This document shows positions 10,542 through 19,774 of a DNA stretch of 20,973 nt, one piece after another; position 1 is the stretch's first letter; the number at the start of each line of letters is the position of its first letter. The position numbers and the translations under genes were made by a program. The notes beneath the pieces were generated by a model, which saw only the letters and a list, made by a program, of their open reading frames with translations, was not told the origin of the DNA and made no database searches. Origin of the DNA: Conidiobolus incongruus B7586 (Eukaryota; Entomophthoromycota; Entomophthoromycetes; Entomophthorales; Conidiobolaceae); assembly GCA_000697335.1 (NCBI GenBank), contig JNEM01007841.1:1-20973 (forward strand), given 5' to 3'.

Positions 10542-11807
10542 TTATGGTGTTCTGGGTTGAGTGTTTGCTGTATGGAATGAGTATATAGAAGGCGAAACTG
10601 CTGATTGAGCTTCGTCATTGGACTGCAATCCTGTATTTGCATCTTCATGATTGGATATATGCGAATGAGTGTTGGGCCTCGGTGATAAATACTGAGATGG
10701 ACTAGGGATTGTAGCATGAATTTGGTTACTTGGGCTAGTAGTATTTCTACTGGATGCTCTTGGCGAATATGGTGGAGAAACTGGTAGTACAGTGGTGAGA
10801 GGAAGCGTCATGCTAATAGCTGGTGAATTTGGCACTTCCTCATTCACACGGATAGAGTGAACAGATTGCTCATAGGTTGGAGTTGGAACATGGACCTCTA
10901 CTGCAGGTTGTTCAGAATGAGTGTCGACTTCAACTTGGATCAATTTCTGTTTCTCTGAGGGATCATTGTCAACTAGATCTTTACTGCTATTGATAGCATT
11001 TTGCAGTTTTTTGATGATATTTTGTTGTTCCTTTACGAGTCGTTCAAGCGTCTTAGCTCTGTTCTTATGTTTCCTGATCCTTTCTTCTGCCTTTTCTTTG
11101 GCTTTTTCTACATGTTCGATGATTATATGATTTTTGATTTCAACCGCATGCGCCACAGCATGAATAATTCTAACAAATTTCCACAATCGAACAATGACTA
11201 GAGCAGTTGCGGAGACTCTATCGACATGATTATGATTTCCCATATCTGCTTCAGAAGCATGACTGTGTAATTCAAGATCTAGCACAGCATGCTCTTTATC
11301 AGCCTCTTCTTCTTTATGCGCTTGCATTTCAAAGTAAATCTCCATTACAAATGAGCTGATTACAACTATAACATCAATGAATTGCCAAGGATTTAAAAAG
11401 TGCCGCCATCCGATGAAAATAAATTTGAGTATGATTTCAAGAACGAAAAATGCTAGAATACTTGCTCCAATGATGAATAGAGCTAGCTCTACTTCTTCAA
11501 TATTGTGAGATTCCGGAATAATTTCTTCGGCTACATTCAACGAAAGGATTAATTCTACTAACACAATTATAAGATCCAATAAAACCAATGCAATCACAAA
11601 ATAATGAAACTTTGTACTGTTTAATACTTTCTGCACCCTGATAAAGAATGAGGGATTAAGATCAATTGCTGATTGCAGCGTTGCGATACTCACATGTGTT
11701 TCCGTAGACACTTTTTCATTGAGCACCTCATTCACTTCCTTTTCAATATCATAATTATCCCTCGCCTTTTCCTCTTGTCCATTGATATGTATCACAACAT
11801 TACTCAT
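10542..11807 (-). CDS. Voltage-gated proton channel (Hv1 family)
   Basis: Intronless gene of 421 residues ending in TAA; the start is the first ATG of the frame. It forms a four-helix voltage-sensor domain that conducts H+ across the plasma membrane with no separate pore. S1 (about 68-90) has LVLLDLIIVLVELIL with Asp78 at the place of human Asp112, the proton selectivity residue, and Glu85 at Glu119. S2 (about 106-132) keeps Glu124 and Lys128 (human Glu153, Lys157). S3 (about 142-158) has Asp145 (human Asp174). S4 reads VRLWKFVRIIHAV: Arg207, Lys210 and Arg213 are the three gating charges. Two oddities are Lys for the second Arg and His216 for the usual Asn, and an S3-S4 loop of about 40 residues rich in His, Asp and Glu. 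A basic coiled coil (about 228-272) follows, as in dimeric Hv1, then a 150-residue disordered Ser/Thr/Pro tail. It is transcribed divergently from the RED-like gene. Confidence 0.92.
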   Translation of the reverse strand: MSNVVIHINGQEEKARDNYDIEKEVNEVLNEKVSTETHVSIATLQSAIDLNPSFFIRVQKVLNSTKFHYFVIALVLLDLIIVLVELILSLNVAEEIIPESHNIEEVELALFIIGASILAFFVLEIILKFIFIGWRHFLNPWQFIDVIVVISSFVMEIYFEMQAHKEEEADKEHAVLDLELHSHASEADMGNHNHVDRVSATALVIVRLWKFVRIIHAVAHAVEIKNHIIIEHVEKAKEKAEERIRKHKNRAKTLERLVKEQQNIIKKLQNAINSSKDLVDNDPSEKQKLIQVEVDTHSEQPAVEVHVPTPTYEQSVHSIRVNEEVPNSPAISMTLPLTTVLPVSPPYSPRASSRNTTSPSNQIHATIPSPSQYLSPRPNTHSHISNHEDANTGLQSNDEAQSAVSPSIYSFHTANTQPRTP

Positions 11808-12718
11808 ATTGATGGTTTTATTGAATTATATTATGAACAATTTGATATTCCTATTATTACTCTCGACTGATTGAATGAAAAATAGTAAATGAAAATGTAA
11901 AAATAAGAAGCGCAAAGAGAAGGAAGAATAGTTTTATAATATAACTTGAATCATTATAGATCATGGCTGAAGCTCTTGAATTTATATATTTTAGTTAAAT
12001 TTAATTTTCATCTTGAAACTCAGTTTACAACTAAAATTGAAAGGTGAATTATGATTGACTTAAGTTTGTTATTAAACTTAAACTAAATTAAGTAATGGAA
12101 ATTATTAATATATTAGTATTATTTGATATTATCATATATTATGATTGCTAATAGTAGTATCATTTATATTAATACAAATTTCCTATTTAATAAACTAGAT
12201 TAATTATAACCAAATTTATCTTAAGGTTAATCATAAAAGTTTAAATGACTTATTTTTATTTCAGTGAATAAAATTATTGGTCTAATTTGAAAAACATAAT
12301 ATAAAATAAACTAGAATTAATTAATTTAGTATATGTATACTGTAAAATTTATTAGTTTTTCCTTATTAATTATCTGCCTATCGTTATTTCTATCAAGTTA
12401 CATGAATTTTGAAATTTTTAGCTGTTAAGCTAAATATTAAACTATCTAGATCTTTATAGCCCCTTTAATGCATAATTAATTTTCTGATTTTAACCTAGAT
12501 ATACTTATTATATAAAAATAAATAAATAAATAAGAACTGTTTAATCTCTATAATATTGACATATTATTTTCTAAAAAATAACATTAAATATTCAAACCAG
12601 AAAAATGTGCGACCCATAATAAAAGTCAAATAATGAAATCATTAATTTAATCAGTGTAATTGATTATACAAAATTATTAATAAACTATGTTTTATTTAAA
12701 ATATAATAGAGGACTCCA
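11808..12718. other. Divergent intergenic region between Hv1 and RED
   Basis: About 0.9 kb separate the divergent starts of the proton channel and the RED-like gene, so it should hold both promoters. It is AT-rich with many TATA-like words and no site I can single out. No coding frame or RNA gene is visible. Confidence 0.5.
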
Positions 12719-14257
12719 ATGATATTAACAAGTAAAAATAAAAATTCAAATAGCTTTACTAAAAACTTTAATTAGATTCTATTTAGTTTAAATTATGAAG
12801 ATAGTAGTAATATACCACAAACTCCAAGATCTAGAATGAATTTAAATCTTATACAAATCGAAGATACTGTTGAAAATTCTAACGATACTTCTGAAGAAAC
12901 TTATAACCTTTATTTATCTCATAAGCAAGGCATACCCAAATCCAAGTAATTTTAATTATTCAATTTTAGTTATGATTAATTCTTAGTTTTTTTAGTAAAA
13001 AGCCTACAAGAGGAGACGATTATAATAGATAGGGACTTGCTAATAAAAAGAGAAAGTAATGCATATTTGAATAATCAAATCATAATTTATTAACATGTAG
13101 AATTTAGAGAAGAAAATTCCACTTATCACGACAGGGCAGCCGAAAGAAGAGAAAATGCAAATCCTGATTATGAACATTCTGAACAAATTATTCAAACCCT
13201 TAAAAGTGGTTTAGATAATGAATTAGCTTATCATTAGAGTAAACACTTGGGAGGGGATCTCGAGCACACGCATTTGGTGAAAGGTTTAGATTATGTTTTA
13301 TTAGAAAAAATGAGAAAAGAAATACAAGAAAAAGATTCAAGCACTAGAGTAATTACAGACCATGATTTAATAGAGTTAGCTATGAGCATTGAAAAGGAAA
13401 AAGAGGTTTCAAAAGCTATTGATGAGAAACCTAAGGTTCATTCAAAATTTACAGAATCGATATATAATAATGTATTCTCAAAACCTGTGAATACTACCCC
13501 AAAAGTGAACGATTTATTCATGCCCGGAAGAATGAGCTATCATTCCGAGATCAAACACGCTGGGTTTGGTTCTTTAATTCCAATTTCTAATGTCAGATGT
13601 AAAGCTTTATCTAAATTTTCACAATACAGCTCTAATTCTCAAATCCACAATAGCATTGTAGACAAAGTAATTCAATTATTTGGATACATTCGACTTGAAA
13701 ATCAAGAGTTAAAATCTAGTAAAGTATCGATAACTAGCCTATCGAATAGATTATTTGACGATGGCATTGCATACTCCCAACTAAGATCCAAGATAAAAAT
13801 TATGGCGAATGCTGAAATTGAAACCATAAAATCTGTTATTCTAGTCGATCCTCCTACAAATATCTCTCATAACGACGATAATGATTCCTTAGACGATATG
13901 TTTGGCGATGGTGGTGGTGACTATCAGTTGGACATTGAAGCAACTATCAAAGAAAGAGACAATATTGAAGAAAAACTTAAATCTAAAAACAGTTCACAAA
14001 ACTTTGCTTGAAATCATCCAATAATACCCGATATCAAGAATAAGAAAAAAGTAGGAATATTGACATCTATAGGACAAGGCTACAATGATGGTATGAATTA
14101 CAATGGTAATCATTCAGACGATGTCTTAAACGGTCCCTATTCCCGCGAAGAAAAGAAAAGGCACCTAACAAAATAGAACTTCGAAACTGAAGCAGAGTGG
14201 GAAGAGTATAAAAGTCAGCAAACCACTATAACTAAAGCAACATCTAAATACGGATAA
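12719..14257 (+). pseudogene. RED/IK splicing factor gene with in-frame stops
   Basis: Three exons (12719-12945, 12996-13055, 13108-14257) spell a RED-family protein of about 478 codons; human IK/RED has 557. RED pairs with SMU1 in the spliceosomal B complex. Clear matches are TYHDRAAERRENANPDYE, then LGGDLEHTHLVKGLDY (RED_N), LFMPGRMSYH, DDMFGDGGGDY, and near the C-terminus NFETEAEWEEYKSQQTT then SKYG (RED_C, human RWDFDTQEEYSEY...AAFQYG). The two introns (50 and 52 nt) are in phase. The frame is crossed by TAG at 12773, 13030, 13235 and 14174 and TGA at 14009. The first two could be avoided by another start or the GATAG acceptor at 13032. The stop at 13235 lies just before LGGD, where relatives have Glu/Gln, and 14174 falls where human has Trp. 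No frameshift is seen. Either a recently silenced gene, or one corrected at the RNA or translation level; neighbouring intact genes use no internal stops. Confidence 0.8.
12946..12995 (+). other. Intron 1 of the RED-like gene
   Basis: GTAATT donor, TTTTTTTAG acceptor, 50 nt, phase 2. Three further TAG acceptors lie downstream as far as 13032. Using GATAG at 13032 (87 nt) would remove the TAG at 13030 but lose the poly-T tract in front of the acceptor, and would need the 13100 acceptor for intron 2 to keep the frame. Confidence 0.6.
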
Positions 14258-15727
14258 AAGTTCAAATAAACAAACTTTATTTATATATTGCAATATTTAT
14301 CGTCATTGATTTAAGCATTATATTTATATTGATATTTAGTTGTACAATTTTATATATCATATCGTATTTTATCATTTTGATATTCCATTCCTTTACGCTA
14401 TCTATTATAAGACTAATAATATTTTCATATATTCAATTTAACTCGAATATATTATTTAAATATAATTGAAATATTAAATGAACAAAAATCGAATTGATAA
14501 ATAAACCGATGCATTTATCAAAATGCAAAAACAAAAATGATTAATTTGATAACCACATAAAAATAAAAATTATCATTTTTACAAAAAATAGTAGATAAAT
14601 ATTATTGCATAAGTTGCAATAGAGTTGAATCAATCCCCGGTCTACCGCATTGCAGGCAGTAATTATACTAATAAACACTATTACTTGATTTGTTTTGGTT
14701 AATAAATATTGAAATTATATATTAAATAATATTCATAAAATTTCGAATACTATCATATGTAATATCACAATTATTTAATAAAATTTTCTATCACCTATTG
14801 TACTATTCCTTGCAACTAATTTATCAGTATTAATTTTTTTTATTTCACATAACATTTCAAATCAAATAACTAATCTATCATAATAACATTTAGATTTTCA
14901 GCATTATTAATCTTTTCATTTAGTATATATTTTGATAATTTCCTTTGAAATAAATAAATACAATTATTCTGTCTTTTAATATTTCATTTAGAACTTCGTT
15001 TTTAAACCTTTAGATGAATATTTTATATTATTCTCATTTTTTTGATTTGAAAATATTCAGAATTACGTTAATTCTTTATTGGTAAAATTTATAATAATGG
15101 CTTTTAATAAATCAAAAATTTTTCTATAAGTTATTAATTGTTATTTTCCAACTGATAAATTCAAGTTTAAACAATATATTGATTTAAACCAATTTGAATT
15201 ATTGAATAATATATAAATACTTTTGATATCTAACATTGTAAACATCAAGTGATCAGATTATTATGAATAATATAATTTTATCAAATAATTACTAATTATT
15301 TGTAGTTAATTTATTTTTGCATATACAAAGCAAAGAATATTATGTAAAATTTAATACTTCACTTGATACCTTGATCTAGAAAAATTTTATAATTATACAG
15401 GAACAATCATTAAACATTATGAAATAAAAATTATATATTGGATTTGATTACCAAATCATGTTTATATTCCAATATTCAAATGCAAATTAGAAAAATAAAT
15501 TTTTAATTCCAAAATTTAGTGACTGGAGTTAAAAGTCCCATAATTAAAACTGAATATATCAAATTTATATAATTGACAATACCCAATCCGGGTTAATATT
15601 CACTTCAGCTGTTAAATATATTCAATTTAAAACATTAATATAATTCTATTTATTCGGAAACATTCTATTAAGTATAATTAATTTCTACTAATCCTTCAAA
15701 TTTGTTACTCGACCCTAATACTTTACT
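14258..15727. other. Intergenic region between RED and SAC3
   Basis: About 1.5 kb of AT-rich DNA without genes. It contains one short hairpin (14603-14621) followed by a GC-rich patch (about 14636-14660), and must hold the SAC3 promoter, where no distinct element stands out. Confidence 0.55.
14603..14621. repeat. Short perfect hairpin
   Basis: TATTGCA, five-base loop TAAGT, then TGCAATA. A GC-rich patch starts about 15 bases further on and contains another GCATTGCAGGC word. On the minus strand the patch has a GATTCAA resembling a tRNA T-loop, but no cloverleaf can be folded from it. Confidence 0.3.
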
Positions 15728-16436
15728 ATGTCTGGTAAGAATCGTAGATTCAGACGTGGTAAAGGTTCACGAAATGGAGAAGCTTCATTAACTACTAAGA
15801 GTGCTAAAAACTCACCACGTCACTCCGCTGAAAAAGAACCCGCTGTTGAGCTTTTTACTAGACATTCAAGAAGCCAAATGACTAATGGAAATAAAAATGT
15901 TAATGCTCAGAATACTCCAACTAAATCTAAAAATCTTAATTCTAACAGAGCTAGTAAACAGTCTTCAAGTTTTCAGTTAAATTCTTTTCAAAGAAGAAAC
16001 CTAAATCAGAAACAAACAGCTTCGCCTCACCTTCCTATTCGAAACAAAGTTCAACCAATAGAAGAAGAACCTGAGGATGCTGATAATGAAGATTATTACA
16101 ATGAAAATGAACTTGGATACGACGATGGTCAGTATGATAAAAATGACCACGGTAATTATGATCACAACTGGCAGGATGAAAACTATGGAGAAACTTGGCA
16201 GGATGAAGACGGTTATGACAATCAATATGAAGATGAACAATATGACCAAGACGAAGGCTATCAAGATGACGATTATCAAGGCGAAGATTATCAAGATGGT
16301 GACTATCAAGATGAATATTATGAAGCCGAGAATTACCAAGATGACGAATATGTGGAAAACGACGGGGATCACAATTCTGAAGATATACCGAGTCAAGAAG
16401 AGCTTTCTAGCAAAAATGTTCTCGGCACTAGGCCAC

Positions 16437-16467
<31 letters not shown>

Positions 16468-19400
16468 GAGCAATCGCTTCATCAAGAATTATGGTAAATT
16501 TGATAAACTTATTAAGGTTGAATTACTTACCATTATTAGGAAATGCTCATCAAGAGGAAGATCCCCTGTTTACATATCCTGAAGGCATTAGCTATGATGA
16601 GGTAACTCGACAGTATATATGTATTGTCATTGATTGATTGATTGGTTAGGCTATTCAAATCAAAAAACGACAACGCCAAAGGTACATCGAACTGGAGAAA
16701 ATCCCCGATCCCAATAAGAAATACAGCTTAGAGGACGCAATCGCTATTGTCGGTACATGCCACTCGATGTGTCCTCAATTCGAAATTATCGAGCGAGAAA
16801 CAGAAAGAAAGATCGATGACCATGAAAAGGTATTGAATTCAAGATAAGTAGTGAACGGTTATTTATTAGAGTTTATAGGATCCAATAACACAAAAAATGG
16901 ATGTAAACAGAATGGTTAAGGCATTTAGTCGATCGGCTGCTGGGCAGGATGTTGCGTTGCCAAACGAACTGCGAACAATTGACGCTTTAGAAGTAACACT
17001 CATAAATTATTATACACATTTGTTATTTACAGCTCTTTAGGCAACTTTAAGCTACCTAATTGAAGATTTAATGCAAGACAAATCTTTTGCTGATACACAT
17101 ATTTTCATCAGAGACAGAACGCGCCAAATTCGAAGAGACATTACCATTCAACGATTGCATTCATTAAGGACAGTAAAGATTTATGAAACCATAGCGAGAT
17201 TCCATATATTGGGTATTCGACATTGTATATCCACTAAGGAAAATATGAAACTAGAAAAAGAACAACTTGCAAATACTTTACTGAGCTTAAGGGAAGAATA
17301 TCCATCCTTGCGTAAACAGGGTGTTTTCCGTAGAGAAGAGTTGGAGTTTATTGCTTATTACAGTTTGAATTTGCTGGGAGAGCTAGGTGTATCTCAAACC
17401 CCCTTTAAGAAAATCGAGTCACAGGCAAACTCTAACAGACGTGATTTGATCTCCTTTGTCATCAAAGCATATGAACTTTATGAGCGAGCTGTAGACTACA
17501 ATGCTGTCCAAATCCAATTTGAGACAACTAAAACTGATCCACTTTCAAACGTCAAAGACTTTTTTGAGATGTTCAACCAAGATCAATGGGACTTTCCTAT
17601 CTACATGGTTGCACTAGTATGTGAAAAGATGTTTGATAGAGTTCGATACAAAGCTTTGCGTGTTCTTCATCATCTCTGCAAATCGCCTATCAAAATCAGA
17701 GTTCGATCATATATCTTGAGCAAATTCATTGAAAATTTGCACTTTGAGGATCGTGACGAGGCTGTTGAGTTTTTGAAAAAATACGGATTTGCCACTTTCA
17801 CTAAAGATGATATTGAAAGAATTTTTGTGGAATCGGTCAAAACATTGCCTTCAAAGGAATTGGATTCGGTGATCATCGGTTGTCCAAGGATAGTTGAAAC
17901 CTTGCGCTCCCATAATCCAGAATTATCTGATATTGAGCTGATCAATGGTGCACTTGATTATCACATACCTCCTAATCTGGACTTGTGGCCTCTCTATCCC
18001 GAATCTGATTCTGATCAGCTTAATGAGTTGGCCTCTAGCCAGCCCAAACAATCGACCCCCTCAGCCCCTACTCCTACTTTCTCTTCTGCATTTTCTGTCC
18101 AGAATAAGTCTTCCCCCATTCCAACTTCCTCATCCTTGTTTCCTGCAATTGCAAATGCTGCTAATTCCCCTACCTCAGTTCCATCTAATTCTGCTGGAGA
18201 AGCTTTTACTAGTAGCACTACCACTTCGACCGCCTTTCAACCTTGTAATGCCTCAGCAAATACCAAAACTACTGCCTATTTGTCCAGCCCATTCGCATTT
18301 GGAACCAATCCTTCTCAGACGATACCTTCTCTTGCTACCAGTTCCAAAATAGACACCAAGCCTTTTTCCTCATCTGGTGGCTTTTTGTTTAACATGGGAT
18401 CTAGCTCTAGTTCTTCAGTGCCATCTCTTTCTGCAAGTGGTTCCACAAGTAGCTTTAGTGGCTTCGGTGTTAAATCAGTTCCCAGTGCTATTTCAACTAG
18501 TATCTCTCCCTCAAATACCATTGTACCTCCTACCTCTTCTCTTCCTCCAGTTGTGGAAGAATCTTCACCACCACCAAGCCCCGTCAGTTTCCAGTCTTTC
18601 ATCACCTTCGACTGGTCCTCGCGAAGAAGAAATATCGATTCGCTGATTTCGTCTATTCCAGTCGTAACCTCTAAAAAACAAAAGGCTATCACTTCCCCTC
18701 CCTCTTCCTCACCTGACGCTGAGCGATCCCGCACACCTCAAGTCACTTTTAAAACCAAAATCATGGTCAAATCCATTCTACAACTAAACCATCGCAAATT
18801 ATTGATTTTCAAAATGAAGAAAACAATCCAGGAATACTCATCACATCTAATTAGTGTTTATTTGCCCATTACTCGCTCATTAGCTCTCACCGAAAAATAC
18901 CGAATTTGGAAAAACTATCGTGCAAAATTGCATCGCTTAAGTTCTGGTGCATTAGTTCCTGCCGCCTATGCCAATTTCGAAACTGGCCAATATTCTATCG
19001 AAGTTCAAAACAGAATTAGCTTTGAATCCAAGGCCTTCTGGTCCCAAATTCCCTTAGAGCACTTGTTTGATTTGCTCTCAACCATCAAGCAATTGCCCAA
19101 CAATCACAGGCACTGCGTTGCGATTTGTATTCCACAATCCGCATGGGATCTTCATGTATGGTACAAGCAACGGTTAGGACTTACTTTCAACACGAGCTCT
19201 CTGTATTTGACTAGAACTATTGAATTAACCTCCAAATCTATCGTGGAAATAAGAGTAATACCCAGTGAGCATCCCAACTACCTTTTCGACACTGATATCA
19301 TTGGTTTTGAATCATCATCCTATAACTTAATCTATTGCTTGGGCCTACCTAATTTACAATTGAACAATAGGTATATATTATCTCATGCTCAGTATTATTG

Positions 19401-19774
19401 AACTTTTCTAATCTTCAACTTTAGTGAATATTGGAATCACGAATCTTCGAACCTCTTTAATTTTATCACTACTTTACCAAACAAATATCAATCCGTTAAA
19501 GCCAGCTTGGTGATCAACTATTTCCATCCGACCATTAATACTTTATCAAATTTCCGATACAAGGTAATATTTGCTATCCAGTCAATTCATATTTCTTATT
19601 AATATATATTTTGTTTTATAGCCTGTCGATCGATTCTTAAAACTCTACAAATTCATGGATCGCATGACCATGATATCAGAATGCCGAATTCATATAACGA
19701 GTGGCAATAATTTAGCTGATCATCCAGTTGATATATTGAAAACTGCTTACCTTACCAATTCTCCAAGCATGTAG
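15728..19774 (+). CDS. SAC3/GANP-type mRNA export scaffold (TREX-2)
   Basis: Seven exons (15728-16493, 16540-16601, 16650-16829, 16879-16992, 17041-19370, 19425-19563, 19622-19774) give about 1,247 residues; introns are 46-58 nt, GTA...TAG and in phase. SAC3 is the scaffold of TREX-2, which docks transcribed genes and mRNPs at the nuclear pore. The N-terminal 255 residues are disordered: basic RG start, then acidic repeats around YQD and an Asn run. The SAC3 domain starts with VGTCHSMCPQFE (310-321), continues through KAFSRSAAG, ELRTIDALEATLSYLIED and FIRDRTRQIRRD, and ends with the winged-helix part near 690. A Ser/Pro/Thr linker (about 704-944) holds a few FG-type motifs (AFG, GFG, FLF), like the FG segment of GANP. 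A helical basic stretch (about 950-1025) is where the Sus1/centrin-binding region is expected. The last codon is TAG at 19772; a TAA follows in frame 24 bases on. Joining of exon 1 rests on splice phase alone. Confidence 0.88.
16437..16467 (+). repeat. AAT microsatellite coding for polyasparagine
   Basis: About ten uninterrupted ATA/AAT units inside SAC3 exon 1 encode a run of about nine Asn just before the first intron. Such a tract is prone to length change, which here would alter only a disordered linker. Confidence 0.85.
16993..17040 (+). other. Intron 4 of SAC3, with tandem acceptors
   Basis: GTAACA donor, 48 nt. The frame (DALE joined to ATLSYLIED) requires the acceptor CTCTTTAG at 17040, although a good TTTACAG acceptor ends 8 bases earlier, at 17032. 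Using the upstream one would shift the frame, so the site chosen fits the strong TAG preference of the other introns here. Confidence 0.75.

Noticed and set aside
10529-11870. Open frames overlapping Hv1 on both strands
   Set aside because: All lie across the recognised proton-channel frame and are shadows of it or run off its end.
6281-14257. Genome-wide reassignment of TAA/TAG to Gln and TGA to Trp
   Set aside because: SAC3, Hv1, Maf and the PNRC-like gene have many CAA/CAG Gln codons and no internal stop; Hv1, Maf and the PNRC-like gene end in TAA.
16001-16637. Long open frames on the minus strand and in a second plus frame over SAC3 exon 1
   Set aside because: They mirror the repetitive acidic codons (GAT, TAT, CAA, GAA) of the real frame and read as low-complexity Ile/Val or Met/Thr/Lys strings.
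17033-17040. In-frame TAG before ATLSYLIED in SAC3, read as a sense codon
   Set aside because: The TAG is the end of intron 4 when the CTCTTTAG acceptor is used, which gives continuous SAC3 homology.
17670-18734. Several open frames on both strands within SAC3 exon 5
   Set aside because: They are shadows of the 776-codon exon, caused by the Ser/Pro/Thr-rich linker, and have no family match.
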